The notes under the pieces are model-generated. The model did not search any database. It was not told the DNA's origin and saw only the letters and a program-made list of their open reading frames with translations. Shown piece after piece: positions 42,147 through 53,724 of a stretch of 64,000 nucleotides of DNA (the stretch's first letter is position 1; every line of letters begins with the position of its first letter). The translations under genes were made by a program, and so were the position numbers. The DNA is taken from contig JAJZRX010000004.1 in NCBI GenBank assembly GCA_021850095.1, forward strand, positions 1 through 64,000, in the 5' to 3' direction. Origin of the DNA: Deltaproteobacteria bacterium. Lineage in GTDB: Bacteria > Desulfobacterota > Desulfuromonadia > Geobacterales > Pseudopelobacteraceae.

Positions 42147-43330
42147 AAACTGCTCCCATGAACCGGAAGTTTAATCATAAAACAACACCCCGCGCCCGGT
42201 TGCGACGAAACGTCGATTGTGCCGCGATGGCCATTGGTCACGATGGCATAGGCGACCGAAAGCCCCAGTCCGGTGCCCACGCCAACCTCCTTGGTGGAAA
42301 AGAAAGGGTCGAATGCCCGCAGGCGAGTGGCTTCATCCATACCGGTTCCATTATCCTCAATTTCAATGACAGCGAAGCATCCTTCGAGATATGTCCGCAG
42401 ATGTATGCACGGCGTCCGGCCGGTAACAAGCGGTGACATGGCCTGTACCGCGTTTTTGAGAATATTGAGAACGACCTGCTCCATATCCAGCCGCGTCATC
42501 ATCAGCGACGGAATATCCGCCGCATACTCCCGCACCAGTTCTATCGTACGGAAATCGTACGCCTTCTTCATCGTGTAGTCACTGGCGGCCAGCTCCAGGG
42601 ACTGATCCAGCATGGTCGCCAGGTCAACGGTTTCCTGCCGTGCATCGCCACGGCGGCTGAAATGCAGCATATTGTTGATAATGGCCGAAGCGCGCACCCC
42701 CGCCGTGCGGATATGGCTGATAAACTCCAGAATGCCCCGTTTTTCCAGATAGGCGCGCACCAGATCCAGACTGACGCCCACTTCGTCGGCCGCTTTCAGG
42801 TTAGCCGCAATGACGGGAGATACACGCCGCTCGATATTCTGGGCATGCTGCATGATGGCTCCCAGCGGATTGTTGATCTCGTGGGCCATGCCGGCTGCCA
42901 GTCCGCCGACCATGATCATCTTTTCGGTCTGGGCCATGATTTCCTCAATCCGGACATGCTCGGTTATATTATCGATGCGGACAACCGCCATTTTTGACGT
43001 ACCGGAATTGAGCGGATAGATCTGCAGCGAGTAATAGCGCAAATCAGCGCCGCTGCCGCATTGAGTCCTGGCGTTGGTCAGAGGAGTCTGGCTGTCGATG
43101 ACTTCGGCCACCCGCCGCAGCTGAGCGGCAAAACACGGAATCAGATCAGCCAGCGGCACCCCGACCGCATCAGACGCGCTCATGCCGCTGAACTGTTCGA
43201 AACGCCGATTGACAAGATCAACCCGGCCGTCATGATCCACCCTGGCAATTATGGACGGGAGCGTATCGAGAATGTCCAGCAGAGCTTTTTTGTTTTGTTC
43301 CCTATGTTCGGAAGCGCGAGTGCGTGACAC
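42143..43330 (-). CDS. soluble PAS sensor histidine kinase
   Basis: A 395-aa kinase without transmembrane segments: PAS (about 15-130), HisKA with GMAHEINNPLGA, and HATPase with LNILKNAVQAM, IEDNGTGMDE and GTGLGLSVAYAI. It overlaps the single-domain regulator by 4 bp, forming a two-component pair. The PAS ligand is unknown. Confidence 0.87.
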   Translation of the reverse strand: MSRTRASEHREQNKKALLDILDTLPSIIARVDHDGRVDLVNRRFEQFSGMSASDAVGVPLADLIPCFAAQLRRVAEVIDSQTPLTNARTQCGSGADLRYYSLQIYPLNSGTSKMAVVRIDNITEHVRIEEIMAQTEKMIMVGGLAAGMAHEINNPLGAIMQHAQNIERRVSPVIAANLKAADEVGVSLDLVRAYLEKRGILEFISHIRTAGVRASAIINNMLHFSRRGDARQETVDLATMLDQSLELAASDYTMKKAYDFRTIELVREYAADIPSLMMTRLDMEQVVLNILKNAVQAMSPLVTGRTPCIHLRTYLEGCFAVIEIEDNGTGMDEATRLRAFDPFFSTKEVGVGTGLGLSVAYAIVTNGHRGTIDVSSQPGAGCCFMIKLPVHGSSL

Positions 43331-43368
43331 TAAAGTTTCTCCAAGTTATGATCCCCTGCTTTGAGCTA

Positions 43369-43947
43369 CTATTCCTTGTTGCTGGAAAGCAGCTCCACCA
43401 GCTTGCGGCTGATTTTCTCCGGAGGAAAAACATAATCGACGGCACCGGTTTCGGAGGCGGCCTTCGGCATGCCGTAAATGGCGGACGTTTCCCGATCCTG
43501 GGCGATCGTAACCCCGCCGATCTCCTTGATATGCCGGATTCCTTCCGCGCCGTCCCTGCCCATGCCGGTCAACACGACGCCAACAATGCGTTTCCGCCGC
43601 AGCGGTTTCAGAAGTGATTTCATCGCCAGGTCAACCGAAGGCTGGACAAAATTGACTCGCGGTCCCTCCTCCAGAATGATGCGGCTGTTGCCTTCCAGCC
43701 GCAGGTGAAAACCACCCGGCGCCAGGTAGATCTGTCCGCTGCGGAGATAGTCGCCGTCCTCCGCCAGCGAAACCGGCATGGCGGACACGGCGGCCAGGCT
43801 TAAGACGATGCGGTAATCCATACCGGGCGGAATGTGCAGCACGATCACAAAAGCTGCGTTCAGGGGCGGCAGACCATCAAACAGTCGCCTGAGTGCCAGC
43901 GGACCGCCGGTTGAAACCCCGATCATGACGATATTCGGTGCGGTCAC
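43369..43947 (-). CDS. stand-alone CheB methylesterase domain
   Basis: The 192-aa protein keeps the CheB catalytic triad (Ser in GVSTGGP, His in VLHIPPGM, Asp in TGMGRDG) but lacks a receiver domain. It could demethylate chemoreceptors without phosphorylation control, or glutamyl sites on another protein. It overlaps the upstream response regulator by 4 bp, which may supply the missing receiver in trans. A second, full-length CheB lies 3 kb upstream. Confidence 0.85.
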   Translation of the reverse strand: MTAPNIVMIGVSTGGPLALRRLFDGLPPLNAAFVIVLHIPPGMDYRIVLSLAAVSAMPVSLAEDGDYLRSGQIYLAPGGFHLRLEGNSRIILEEGPRVNFVQPSVDLAMKSLLKPLRRKRIVGVVLTGMGRDGAEGIRHIKEIGGVTIAQDRETSAIYGMPKAASETGAVDYVFPPEKISRKLVELLSSNKE

Positions 43948-44336
43948 AGCCTGTCTCCGTCCGTCGGCAGGAGACTGAGGTAATAGTGCAGAGAATCCAG
44001 CAGACTGTTCGTATCAAATGGCTTGGTCACATAATCGGTGACATACTCCTGCAGTCCCTCCATCTTTTCGCCGGGGGCGTCCATGGCCGTCAGCATGACA
44101 ACAATGTTCCCCTCGTACAGCCCCTGCTCGACAATCCGGCGGATCGTGTCCCAGCCATCCATGACCGGCATCATGATGTCCATCAGGATCACCCCCCTGA
44201 AACCGGCCCGAAGACGATCAAGGCACTCCTCACCGCCAGAAGCGGCAATAATATCCAACCCTTCCGACTGGAGCAGGATCTTAACCGCCTCCCTGATCAT
44301 GGTCTCATCATCGACGATCATTATTCTGCTATCCAT
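43944..44336 (-). CDS. single-domain response regulator
   Basis: A 130-aa receiver: IVDDETMIRE, phospho-Asp in VILMDIMMPVMDGW, Thr in VMLTAMD, Lys in VTKPFD. ATG 44336 lies inside the last codons of the upstream kinase (8-bp overlap). The longer frame upstream is a shadow. It is paired with that kinase and overlaps the stand-alone CheB domain downstream. Confidence 0.85.
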   Translation of the reverse strand: MDSRIMIVDDETMIREAVKILLQSEGLDIIAASGGEECLDRLRAGFRGVILMDIMMPVMDGWDTIRRIVEQGLYEGNIVVMLTAMDAPGEKMEGLQEYVTDYVTKPFDTNSLLDSLHYYLSLLPTDGDRL

Positions 44337-46653
44337 GGGCTGCCATCTCCTTTTCACTCTTTTGAATACCTTTGAACTTCCGGTCGAATGCGCAAAATAT
44401 GCTGGTTCCCTTTCCCAGACCGGCGCTTTCGGCCCAGATGCGGCCATGATGATTCTGAACGATGCGCTTGCAGATCGAAAGTCCCAGACCGGATGCTTCC
44501 AGATCATGGCGCGATTCATCAACCTTGAAGAATTCGTCGAAAATCGATTCAAGATGCTGGGGGGCGAGCCCGATGCCGTCATCAATGACCGCCACCGTCA
44601 CCGTATCGTGACACTCTTCGGCCACAATCCTGACACGACCGTTTTCGTGGGAATAGCGCGCCGCATTCAGGATCAGATTGGTAAAGAGTTCATGCAGTTG
44701 GGCCGGCGCCGCCAGAACGCTTATGGCGGGATCGATCTCGTTGTGACAGGATATCTTCTTGCTGTTCATGCCGCCGGAACATTCATCCAGACACTCCTGC
44801 ACCACCGAGTACAGCGAGACCGTTTCCAGTTCGTAGGGCCTGATGTCGGAATACAGCGTGACCAGCATTCTGGTTTTGTCGGTCAGTTCCTTGATGGAAA
44901 CGGTATTTTTGCAGCAGATATCCAGCATGTTTTTAAGATCGGGATCGGTAACGCGCTCCCTGACCAGCGGCAACAGAGCGAACAGCGGGGTCAACGGTGT
45001 TTTAAGGTCGTGCCCCAGGCGCACCATGAAGGACTCCATCATGCGCGCGTGGTGAAGTTGCGCTTCCAGACGGGATCGTTCCTGCTCTGCCAGGCGATGC
45101 TCGGTAATGTCGCGGATAGACTCTATCCCGCCGACCTGATTGCCCTGTTTGTCGAACAACGGCGTGGCAATCCCCCAGAGGTAGCGGTCGCGGCCATTGC
45201 ACAGCGATGGAACGTGTGTTTCGGCTAAAAGACTCCGCCCGTCGCGTCTGACATTGGTGTAATTGGAATCGACAACGTCCGGATCCTCGTCAATCAGATC
45301 AATCAAAATCGGCCGCCGTTCCCCGTAAAACGGAATCGAATACACCTGATCACCCTGGCCGACAACGTCTTCTTTTTTCAAACCGGTCATATCTTCTATG
45401 GCCCGGTTCCAGGCGATTACCCTCTTGCCCTTATCCACCACGAAGGTGGCGTCCGGCAAAAACTCGACAATATCCAGCAGCTGCTGATAGGCATGCCGAG
45501 CCTGATCTTCGGCCGCCTTGCGTTCGGTGATATCGCGAAAAGACCACAGCCGGCCGTAATAGCGCCCCTCATCCCCCAGGAGCGGCACGGTGTAGCGATC
45601 CAGGATCTTGCCGTCACACAGGGAAATTTCGTCCCGGCAACTCATCTGCCGGTTTTGGTACAGGTATTTTACCTTCTCCAGAAACTTTTTAGGCTCACGC
45701 ATACGATCCGTCACATACTTAAGTACCGGTTCATCCTCCCGGGTTTCCAGCAATTGAGACGGAATGCCCATGATTTCAACGAAACGGCGATTGAAGGAGA
45801 GTATTCTTGCGTTTTCATCAACCACCAGAATCCCATCGATGGATGCCTCCTGTTGCGTTGAAAGCAGGATATTCTGGAATACCAGCGCCTCTTCCGCCCG
45901 CTTGCGCTCGGTGATGTCAAGAATGACCCCCACCAACCCGCCTAGCGACCCGTCGCTCCCGAAGAAGGTGGCCTTATTGCAGATGACATCCCGCAGCGTG
46001 CCATCCGCATACCTGATGGGGGTCTCCAAAGCCTGGGAACCCGGATTTTCAAACAGTGCCCGATCCTGCAGGCGGTAACGATCCGCCAATTCGGCCGGCC
46101 AGAGTTCATCCAGCGTTTTCCCGACAATCTGTTCGCGGGAAAACCCGAGATAGGTTTCAAAAGCCTTGTTACACCCCAGATAGCGATAGTTCAGATCCTT
46201 GAAAAAAATCGGACTCGGGATCGTATCAATCAACGTTTGCAGAAAATTCAGCTGCGACTGCTTCTCCGCTTCAGCGAGCTGCACACGGGAGATGGCGCCG
46301 GTAAGGGCGGCCGACTCCTTGTTGATCAGCTCACCCAGTTTCGCAACCAGCTCGTTTTGCGAATTTTCGGCGGCACAGGCCTGAAAGTCTCCCAGGGCAA
46401 TCCGGTTGAGGGTGTCGTAATGCTCACAAAGCCCGATCGCCATTTCATGGGCATCTTCATTCAGTTTCTGTATATGGTCGGCCAACTGATTGCAGAGGAT
46501 TTTCAGGTCACCGAAACTATCGACCTCCGCAGTGACATCGACGCGCAACGATGTATCGCCCTGGCTGATCCGGGCGAGCAGACTGTGTATCTCGGCCAGA
46601 CCGGCCGCCAACCTATCGGCGGATACGCAATTATCTGGTTTTGTTTGCTTCAT
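44329..46653 (-). CDS. multi-PAS sensor histidine kinase
   Basis: A 774-aa soluble kinase. The N-terminus carries two HAMP-like segments (about residues 20-115: ARISQGDTSLRVDV, NRIALGDFQAC). Three PAS domains follow (about 130-260, 265-390 and 395-520), then HisKA with VRLGHDLKTPL and HATPase with LNAARYSHENG, IDDGIGL and GLGLSICKRI. ATG 46653 follows AGAGG and was chosen over the ATG two codons upstream. The tandem HAMP units without membrane segments suggest signal input from a partner, possibly the chemoreceptor array next door. Confidence 0.87.
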   Translation of the reverse strand: MKQTKPDNCVSADRLAAGLAEIHSLLARISQGDTSLRVDVTAEVDSFGDLKILCNQLADHIQKLNEDAHEMAIGLCEHYDTLNRIALGDFQACAAENSQNELVAKLGELINKESAALTGAISRVQLAEAEKQSQLNFLQTLIDTIPSPIFFKDLNYRYLGCNKAFETYLGFSREQIVGKTLDELWPAELADRYRLQDRALFENPGSQALETPIRYADGTLRDVICNKATFFGSDGSLGGLVGVILDITERKRAEEALVFQNILLSTQQEASIDGILVVDENARILSFNRRFVEIMGIPSQLLETREDEPVLKYVTDRMREPKKFLEKVKYLYQNRQMSCRDEISLCDGKILDRYTVPLLGDEGRYYGRLWSFRDITERKAAEDQARHAYQQLLDIVEFLPDATFVVDKGKRVIAWNRAIEDMTGLKKEDVVGQGDQVYSIPFYGERRPILIDLIDEDPDVVDSNYTNVRRDGRSLLAETHVPSLCNGRDRYLWGIATPLFDKQGNQVGGIESIRDITEHRLAEQERSRLEAQLHHARMMESFMVRLGHDLKTPLTPLFALLPLVRERVTDPDLKNMLDICCKNTVSIKELTDKTRMLVTLYSDIRPYELETVSLYSVVQECLDECSGGMNSKKISCHNEIDPAISVLAAPAQLHELFTNLILNAARYSHENGRVRIVAEECHDTVTVAVIDDGIGLAPQHLESIFDEFFKVDESRHDLEASGLGLSICKRIVQNHHGRIWAESAGLGKGTSIFCAFDRKFKGIQKSEKEMAAHG

Positions 46654-46699
46654 AAGCACCTCTTCGTGCGTTGCATTCTGATCGGCCGGCGGGGAACGA

Positions 46700-47791
46700 T
46701 CAGACCCTGAAACCGCGTTTTCCCTGGGCTGACAGCCACATGAACAATCGCCGTGACATATCCGCCAAGGGAACTATGTCGTCAACGCCCCCCCTGGCGA
46801 TCGCCTCTTTCGGCATGCCGAACACCACACAGCTCTCCTCGTCCTGGGCCAGCGTACAGGCTCCGGCCCGGTGCATTTCCAGCATACCGGCCGCACCGTC
46901 ATCTCCCATGCCGGTCATGATGATCCCGATCGCGTTTTTGCCGGCGCAATTGGCCGCCGAGCGGAACAGCACATCCACCGATGGCCGGTGGCGGCTGACG
47001 GCCGGGCCGTCGGAAAGTTCGGTGACATAATTGGCGCCGCTTCTTTTCAGGAGCAGGTGACGGTTGCCGGGCGCCAGATAGGCATGCCCCGGTAGCACCC
47101 GCTCGCCCTGCTCGGCTTCTTTAACCGCTATGCGGCAGATTCCGTCCAGGCGTTTGGCAAACGTTTTGGTAAAGGCCTCCGGCATATGCTGGGTTATCAG
47201 GATGGCCGGGCAATCGGGCGGCATATCAACCAAAAAGGTTCTGAGCGCTTCGGTGCCGCCGGTGGATGCTCCCAGCAGAATGACCTTCTCGGTGGTGGAA
47301 AAAGTGTGCTGTTCAGCCGCCAGCACGACATCGGCACTGTTTTTGCGCTCCACCTGAACCGGGGCGACACTCCGCAATGGCATACGCGGTATCCTGGCGC
47401 GAGCCGCTCCGCGAATCTTGGCGGTCAGCTCTTCGGCATATTCCCGCAGGCCGTTTTGTATATCGAGCCTGGGTTTGGTGACGTAATCAAAGGCTCCCAG
47501 TTCCAGGGCATGCAGGGTGATGGCGGAGCTTTTTTCAGTCAGGGACGAAACCATCACGACCGGCATCGGACGCAGGCGCATCAGTTTTTCCAGAAAGGCC
47601 AGACCGTCCATCCTCGGCATTTCCACATCCAGGGTCAGCACATCCGGGTTGAGCGCCTTGATTTTCTCGCGGGCCACCAGCGGGTCCGGAGCGGTTCCAA
47701 CCACCTCCATATCCGGCTGTTTATTGATGATTTCGGTCAGCAGCGAGCGGATCAGCGCCGAATCATCGACTATCAGTACTTTGATGGACAT
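46700..47791 (-). CDS. cheB: chemotaxis methylesterase/glutaminase CheB
   Basis: Receiver domain with D55 in [12 protein letters not shown], then the methylesterase domain with Ser in [10 protein letters not shown], His in TQHMPEAF and Asp in GMGDDGA (363 aa). It removes methyl groups from receptors in response to CheA phosphorylation. ATG 47791 was chosen over 47815 because it begins the receiver's first strand. It lies 4 bp after cheD. Confidence 0.93.
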   Translation of the reverse strand: MSIKVLIVDDSALIRSLLTEIINKQPDMEVVGTAPDPLVAREKIKALNPDVLTLDVEMPRMDGLAFLEKLMRLRPMPVVMVSSLTEKSSAITLHALELGAFDYVTKPRLDIQNGLREYAEELTAKIRGAARARIPRMPLRSVAPVQVERKNSADVVLAAEQHTFSTTEKVILLGASTGGTEALRTFLVDMPPDCPAILITQHMPEAFTKTFAKRLDGICRIAVKEAEQGERVLPGHAYLAPGNRHLLLKRSGANYVTELSDGPAVSRHRPSVDVLFRSAANCAGKNAIGIIMTGMGDDGAAGMLEMHRAGACTLAQDEESCVVFGMPKEAIARGGVDDIVPLADMSRRLFMWLSAQGKRGFRV

Positions 47792-47795
47792 GACG

Positions 47796-48356
47796 TTATC
47801 CGATCGTGGTGGCATACAATGACATAAAAAGCTCGGGCGACAGGGTCTGGGGCTGAATCCGTTTCACGAACACCTGGCCGGTGGCCGGATAAAAACAGAT
47901 CTTGCGCGGAAAGGTATCGCCCACATCAACCGCGACAACCCGGATCTTCTGTTCCTTCAGGTAACGCAGTGCAAAATCCGCATTTTGCCGGCCGACATCG
48001 CTGACCCCCTCCATGACCCTGCCGGCCCCGAAAACCTTCGCCTCCAGGCTGGCGCGTTCGGCGCCCAGCTGCAGGACGTGCTCCATCAACAGCTTCATGG
48101 CGTGGACCCCATAGCGGGCCGAGCCGTTTCCGGACCGGCCCTGCGCATCAGCGGTTCCCGGCAGCATGTAATGATTCATCCCGCCGACCCCCGTAACAGC
48201 ATCATACAGACAGACCGACACGCATGAACCCAGCACCGTCGTGATAACCGTATCATCATCGGTCGCATGATACTGTCCAGGAAGTATCTTAACAGCCTTC
48301 ACGGCAAAAAGACGGTCATGATAGGTGCTGCTGGAAAAATATCTGCCCCGGTGCAT
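47796..48356 (-). CDS. cheD: chemoreceptor glutamine deamidase CheD
   Basis: The catalytic Cys is in [13 protein letters not shown] and the His in [10 protein letters not shown] (186 aa, normal length). CheD deamidates receptor glutamines. It lies between cheR and cheB in the chemosensory operon. Confidence 0.92.
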   Translation of the reverse strand: MHRGRYFSSSTYHDRLFAVKAVKILPGQYHATDDDTVITTVLGSCVSVCLYDAVTGVGGMNHYMLPGTADAQGRSGNGSARYGVHAMKLLMEHVLQLGAERASLEAKVFGAGRVMEGVSDVGRQNADFALRYLKEQKIRVVAVDVGDTFPRKICFYPATGQVFVKRIQPQTLSPELFMSLYATTIG

Positions 48357-48361
48357 GGCTG

Positions 48362-49234
48362 TCAGACCTTCGGAGAATAAACGGTTTTACCGCAGACCCT
48401 GAAAAGGTCGGCGGCGTGATGAAAACTCTCCGAATGCCCGGCAAAGAAGAGACCATGGGGCTGCAGACAGGGGCGCATCTTTTTCAGGATTTCGTACTGG
48501 GTATTCTTATCGAAATAGATCATCACATTCCGGCAAAAGATGACATCGAATTTTTCGCGAATCCCCCACTGCTGATCCAGCAGGTTGAAACGCCTGAAGG
48601 TGATCAGCTGTTGAAGCTCGGGACGTACTTTGGCAAAACCGGCGTTTTTCCCCTCGCCTTTAAGAAAAAAACGCTTGAGCTGATCGGGAGGAATTTTCTT
48701 CATCTGGTCAAGCGGATAAACGCCGCGACGGGCCTTCTCCAGCACGTTGGTATCGATATCGGTGGCCAGTATCCGGACCGGGGCGTTGAAACTATTGAAG
48801 TATTCCACAACCGTCATGGCGATGGAATACGGTTCCTCGCCACTGGATGAAGCACAGGTCCAGATGTTGACCGGATTTGATTTCGGGATGCTTGCAAGGT
48901 GTTTTGAAAGGATCGGAAAATGGTGCGCCTCCCTGAAAAAGGAGGTCATATTGGTTGTGAGGGCGTTTATGAATTCCTCACGTTCCTCCAGATCGCCGCT
49001 TTCCAAGAGCCGGATGTAGGCGCTGAATGAATCGATCCCCCGGATTCTCAAGCGGCGGGCCAGGCGGCTGTAAACCAGGTCTTTCTTGGAGGGGGCCAGT
49101 GAAATGCCGGCCACCCGGTAAATAAGGCTCCTGATATGGTGGAAATCCTCACTGGTGAAAGGGAACACATACAGTTCCCTTTCACCAGCGGGCATTTCGA
49201 ATACCGGTTTTTTATTTTCTACTTGAGCCGGCAT
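48362..49234 (-). CDS. cheR: chemoreceptor methyltransferase CheR
   Basis: 290 aa with an N-terminal CheR helical domain ([13 protein letters not shown]), the SAM motif [15 protein letters not shown] and [15 protein letters not shown] near the C-terminus. It methylates receptor glutamates. The adjacent receptor ends in DWKEF, a CheR-docking pentapeptide form. ATG follows GGGAG. Confidence 0.93.
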   Translation of the reverse strand: MPAQVENKKPVFEMPAGERELYVFPFTSEDFHHIRSLIYRVAGISLAPSKKDLVYSRLARRLRIRGIDSFSAYIRLLESGDLEEREEFINALTTNMTSFFREAHHFPILSKHLASIPKSNPVNIWTCASSSGEEPYSIAMTVVEYFNSFNAPVRILATDIDTNVLEKARRGVYPLDQMKKIPPDQLKRFFLKGEGKNAGFAKVRPELQQLITFRRFNLLDQQWGIREKFDVIFCRNVMIYFDKNTQYEILKKMRPCLQPHGLFFAGHSESFHHAADLFRVCGKTVYSPKV

Positions 49235-49282
49235 CCATCACTCCCGGCGGACGGCCGCCAGGGCCGGTCCCCATTCCAGATT

Positions 49283-51022
49283 TCAGAATTCCTTCCAGTC
49301 ATCTTCCGCATCCGCGGCTTTCGGTGCGGACAGCTTGAGTGCATCAGCTTTTTTGGGGCTTTTGGGTGCGCCCAGTCGGACAGATTTCTTTGAAGTCAGC
49401 TCCGGATGCAGTGCCTGTATCGTGCGGGCTTTTTTCTCGGCCGCGCTCTTTTGAATCTGAACCGATTCTTCCAGCTTGAAGCGGGTGACGACCTGTACCA
49501 GCTGCAGGGCCTGCTCTTCCAGCGACTCGGCAGCAGCGGCGGCCTGCTCCACCAGGGCGGCGTTCTGCTGGGTCACGTCGTCCATCTGGGTGATGGCGGT
49601 GTTGACCTGTTCGATGCCGCTGGACTGCTCCAGCGATGCGGCTGAAATCTCGGCCATGATATCGGTCACCCTCTTGATGCTGGTAACGATTTCCTGGGTC
49701 GTGTGCCCGGCCTCTTCCACCAGCCGGCTGCCATCCTGCACCTTGCCGACCGAATCCTCGATCAGGGCCTTGATCTCCTTGGCAGCGGCTGCGCTGCGCT
49801 GGGCCAGGCTGCGCACCTCGGCGGCCACAACCGCGAAACCGCGCCCCTGCTCGCCGGCCCGGGCAGCTTCAACCGCCGCATTCAGAGCCAGGATATTGGT
49901 CTGAAAGGCAATCCCGTCGATGACACCGATGATATCGGAGATTTTGCGGGAACTGTCGGTGATCGACTCCATCGTCCGCACGACCTTGTTGATGACGTCC
50001 CCCCCTTTGACCGCCACACCGCTGGCGCTGATCGCCAGCTGATTGGCCTGTTGGGCGTTATCGGCGTTCTGTTTGACGGTGGAAGTCAGCTCCTCCATGC
50101 TGGAGGCGGTTTCTTCAAGGGCCGAGGCCTGCTCCTCGGTACGCTGCGACAGATCGGCATTGCCGGCCGAAATCTGCTCGGTGGCCGTGGCGATCGAGTC
50201 GGCGCCGTTGCGTACCTCGCCCACTATTTTTGCCAGCCCTTCATTCATCTCCTTCAACGACCCCAACAGCTGCCCGGCTTCGTCCTGACTGTCGATTTCG
50301 ATTTTAACGGTCAGATCGCCGGCCGCGATCTGCTCCGAGGCGCTGATGGCCTTGTCGAGGGCCTGCTTGATCCGGCTGGCCACCAGCCAGGCGAAAGCAA
50401 AGATGACCAGCGCCAGCAACAGGGTGCCACCCAGGATCTGCCAACGCATCTTGGCCACTTCTGCCTTAACGTCATCGACGTAGATACCGCTGCCGACCAC
50501 CCAATCCCAACCCTTGATCAATTTGACGTAGGAAATTTTATCGACCGGCTGGGTAGCCCCCGGCTTGGCCCACTGGTATTCCACGGTGCCGGCTTCCTTT
50601 TCCTTGGCGACTTTTGCAAATTCAACGAAGATCTGTTTACCGTGCGGATCCTTGATGTCGGCCACGTTTTTCCCGTTCAGTTCCGGTTTAACGCCGTGCA
50701 TCAGCATTTTGGGTTCAAGGTCATTGATCCAGAAATACTCGCCACCGTGATAGCGCAGATCCTTGATGTTTTCCAGCGAACGGTTTTTCGCCTCTTCGAC
50801 GGTTATCTTGCCGTCCTTGGCATCCTGCATATGGCTTTCCACCAACGATAAAGCGGTATCCACGACTCCCTTGGTCGCCGCGATCTTTTCGGCCATCAGA
50901 TGTTTTTCCATGAAGGGCAGGACGTAGAACAGGACTCCCAGAATCAACAACACAATGGTTGCGATCGAAATGCTCAGGATTTTCGTCAGAATCTTCCAGT
51001 TTTTAAAGCTCTTGATTTTCAT
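49283..51022 (-). CDS. methyl-accepting chemotaxis protein with Cache domain
   Basis: 579 aa: TM1 (about 15-33), a periplasmic single-Cache domain ([26 protein letters not shown]..., about 40-190), TM2 (about 195-215), HAMP, and the cytoplasmic signalling helix with the hairpin tip [26 protein letters not shown]-like segment. The C-terminus WKEF (EDDWKEF) is the tether for CheR/CheB. Cache domains of this class bind small carboxylates; the ligand is unknown. It is the only receptor in the operon. Confidence 0.92.
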   Translation of the reverse strand: MKIKSFKNWKILTKILSISIATIVLLILGVLFYVLPFMEKHLMAEKIAATKGVVDTALSLVESHMQDAKDGKITVEEAKNRSLENIKDLRYHGGEYFWINDLEPKMLMHGVKPELNGKNVADIKDPHGKQIFVEFAKVAKEKEAGTVEYQWAKPGATQPVDKISYVKLIKGWDWVVGSGIYVDDVKAEVAKMRWQILGGTLLLALVIFAFAWLVASRIKQALDKAISASEQIAAGDLTVKIEIDSQDEAGQLLGSLKEMNEGLAKIVGEVRNGADSIATATEQISAGNADLSQRTEEQASALEETASSMEELTSTVKQNADNAQQANQLAISASGVAVKGGDVINKVVRTMESITDSSRKISDIIGVIDGIAFQTNILALNAAVEAARAGEQGRGFAVVAAEVRSLAQRSAAAAKEIKALIEDSVGKVQDGSRLVEEAGHTTQEIVTSIKRVTDIMAEISAASLEQSSGIEQVNTAITQMDDVTQQNAALVEQAAAAAESLEEQALQLVQVVTRFKLEESVQIQKSAAEKKARTIQALHPELTSKKSVRLGAPKSPKKADALKLSAPKAADAEDDWKEF

Positions 51023-51050
51023 ATTGGTATCACCTTTCCCTTGGATATTT

Positions 51051-51542
51051 TCAGTTTGCCTGTTCCATGACCTGCATCTCTTCGCTGCTCATCAGTTTTT
51101 CGATATCCACCAGAATCAGCATCTGGTCGTTCAGAGTGCCGAGACCGGTGATGTAACCGGTATCCAGCGCGGTTCCCATTTCAGGAGCCGGCTTGATCTG
51201 CTCCGGATTGAGGGCCACCACATCGGAGACGCCGTCCACCACCATGCCGATGATTCGCCCCAATACATTCATGATGATGACCACCGTGAATTCATGATAG
51301 GTGGGCTCGCCGACCTTGAACTTGATCCGCATATCCACGATCGGCACGATCACGCCCCGCAGATTGATGACCCCCTTGATGAATTCCGGCGCGTTGGCGA
51401 TATGCGTGACCACGTCATAACCGCGAATTTCCTGGACCTTTAGGATGTCAATACCGTACTCTTCCGTGCCCAGGGTGAAGGTAAGATACTCGGCAACCGT
51501 GCCGATCCCGCCCCTGTCACTATGTTCCTGACCTGTCTGCAT
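51051..51542 (-). CDS. cheW: chemotaxis coupling protein CheW
   Basis: 163 aa, CheW fold ([51 protein letters not shown]). It couples the receptor to CheA. GGAGGT lies a little far (11 nt) from the ATG. It lies between cheA and the receptor gene. Confidence 0.93.
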   Translation of the reverse strand: MQTGQEHSDRGGIGTVAEYLTFTLGTEEYGIDILKVQEIRGYDVVTHIANAPEFIKGVINLRGVIVPIVDMRIKFKVGEPTYHEFTVVIIMNVLGRIIGMVVDGVSDVVALNPEQIKPAPEMGTALDTGYITGLGTLNDQMLILVDIEKLMSSEEMQVMEQAN

Positions 51543-51579
51543 AATCTGAACTACCTCCGTTACCTGTGGTATGTAATCT

Positions 51580-53706
51580 TTAGTTCCGGTTGCGCATCTG
51601 CAGCAAAGAAGTGACGTCCAGAATCAGGGCCACCCGCCCGTCGCCGAGAATCGTGGCCCCGGCGGTGCCGTCCACCTTGCGGTAATTGGTTTCGATGCTC
51701 TTGATCACGACCTGATGCTCATCCAGCAGCGCATCCACCAGGACAGCCGCCTTTTCTCCATCCACATCGATCAGAACCAGAATCCCCTTTTCCGGATCCG
51801 TCACCCGCGCCGGCAGATTGAACAGTTCGTACAAGGGGATGATCGGGATGTAGTCGCCGCGCACCAGGACGACACTTTTGCCGTTGACCGTCTTCAGGCT
51901 GGCGGAGTTGGGCTGGAGTGACTCGATGATCGAATTGAGCGGAACAATGAACTTCTCGTCGCCGACGGCAACCGACAGCCCGTCCAGAATGGCCAGCGTC
52001 AGCGGCAGACTGATCGTGACCCGCGTGCCCTGACCCGGCTGGGAGACAATCGCGACCTTGCCGCTCATCGACTGCACATTGCGCAGCACGACATCCATAC
52101 CGACACCGCGTCCGGAGATGTCCGTGACCGCCTCGGCCGTGGAAAAACCGGGAGCGAAGATCAGCTGCCAGACTTCCTCATCGCTCATGCTGTCGGAAGA
52201 CGGGATACCGCGCTCGGCCGCCTTGGCCAGAATCTTTTCACGATTCAGGCCGGCTCCGTCATCAATGACGTCGATCACAATCCGGCCGCCGGTTTGGGAT
52301 GCACGCAGGGTTATGGTTCCGCCCGGCTCTTTCCCGGCGGCAATCCTGGCCGCCGGTGTTTCCAGGGCGTGATCCAGACAGTTGCGCACCAGGTGGGTCA
52401 GCGGATCGCTGATTTTTTCGATCAGTCCCTTGTCCAGCTCGGTGGTGTCTCCGATCGTTTTCAGCTCCACCTGTTTGCCGAGTTTCGAGGCCAGTTCACG
52501 CACCAACCGGGGAAAACGGCTGAAAACGATGCTGATCGGGACCAGGCGGATCGACATGACGCTTTGCTGCAGATCACGGGTGTTGCGCTCCAGCTGCAGC
52601 AGACTGCGGTGCAGGTTCTCGTGCAGCACCGGGTCGAGAGCGGCGGCGGTCTGGGCCAGCATCAGCTGGGTAATCACCAGTTCTCCGACCTGATTGATCA
52701 ACTGATCGACCTTGGTGACGCCGACCCGGATCGAAGATTCGGCTTCGCTGCCACGGCGGCCATAGGCGCCGGGCGCCAATTCGTTCTTATCGTAGGCCCT
52801 TCTGCCGGCTGACGGATCAGCCGCGCCGCTGGCCGCCTGCCCAAACGTCTCACCAGGGGTGACGGCATCGACAACCGCCACTGCCGGCGCTTCGGGAGCG
52901 GAAACAGGATTATTGGCGGCGGAGCTTTCCCATATCTCACGAACCTTCAGTTGATCCTCTTCGGCCACAAATTCAAAAATCTCACGGATATCTGCTTCGC
53001 TGGACGCTGTCACCAGGGTCATGCGCCAACAGCAGAAACAGCTTTCCGGATCGAGTTCGCTGAAATCGAGGTTGGCGGGCAGTTCGGCTGCCACGGTCAG
53101 CTCGCCCAGTTCCTCCAGCTCGGCAAACAGGCTCTCCAGACGGGTACCCCGCTTGAAGATGTCCGGATCCGGCCTGAATTCCAGCTCGAAGCAATGACAA
53201 TCCGGGCTTGAAGCGGCGGATTCCGGCTGGAGCGGCAGCTCTTCGGCAATAGCGGCTATTGAATCGCCCGCTTCAGGAGCTGTGGCAACGGCACCCGAAT
53301 CGATCACCTGCTGCAGCTTGCCGCGAATCCGGTCGATGGCTTCCTGGCTCACATCCGCGCCGTCACGGTGTCCGGCCAACTGCATCGAGATCACGTCGCC
53401 GGCTTCCAGAAACAGATCCACCATGGCCGGGCTGAAGGGAATTTCGCGGTTGCGGATGCGATCAAGCAGTGATTCCAGCACATGGGTAACCACGGTCATA
53501 TCCTGGAAACCGAAGATCCCCGCCCCCCCTTTGATCGAATGCGCGGCCCGGAAAATGGCGTTGAGCTGTTCGTCGTCAGGTCCCGCATCATCAAGCGAAA
53601 CGAGAATCTGCTCCATCTCGGCCAGGTGTTCGGCGCACTCCTCGAAAAAGACCTGGTTGAACTGGTTCAGATCGATGCTTTTATTGTCTTGTCCTGATTG
53701 GGTCAT
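51580..53706 (-). CDS. cheA: chemotaxis histidine kinase CheA
   Basis: 708 aa: Hpt domain with phospho-His56 ([11 protein letters not shown]), a linker/P2-like region (about 130-290), P3 dimerisation ([17 protein letters not shown]), HATPase ([30 protein letters not shown]) and C-terminal CheW-like P5. It is the central kinase of the operon. The linker carries a Cys pair (ESCFCCW) and is unusually long. AAGGAAACC precedes the ATG. Confidence 0.95.
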   Translation of the reverse strand: MTQSGQDNKSIDLNQFNQVFFEECAEHLAEMEQILVSLDDAGPDDEQLNAIFRAAHSIKGGAGIFGFQDMTVVTHVLESLLDRIRNREIPFSPAMVDLFLEAGDVISMQLAGHRDGADVSQEAIDRIRGKLQQVIDSGAVATAPEAGDSIAAIAEELPLQPESAASSPDCHCFELEFRPDPDIFKRGTRLESLFAELEELGELTVAAELPANLDFSELDPESCFCCWRMTLVTASSEADIREIFEFVAEEDQLKVREIWESSAANNPVSAPEAPAVAVVDAVTPGETFGQAASGAADPSAGRRAYDKNELAPGAYGRRGSEAESSIRVGVTKVDQLINQVGELVITQLMLAQTAAALDPVLHENLHRSLLQLERNTRDLQQSVMSIRLVPISIVFSRFPRLVRELASKLGKQVELKTIGDTTELDKGLIEKISDPLTHLVRNCLDHALETPAARIAAGKEPGGTITLRASQTGGRIVIDVIDDGAGLNREKILAKAAERGIPSSDSMSDEEVWQLIFAPGFSTAEAVTDISGRGVGMDVVLRNVQSMSGKVAIVSQPGQGTRVTISLPLTLAILDGLSVAVGDEKFIVPLNSIIESLQPNSASLKTVNGKSVVLVRGDYIPIIPLYELFNLPARVTDPEKGILVLIDVDGEKAAVLVDALLDEHQVVIKSIETNYRKVDGTAGATILGDGRVALILDVTSLLQMRNRN

Positions 53707-53724
53707 GCCGGTTTCCTTGGAGGA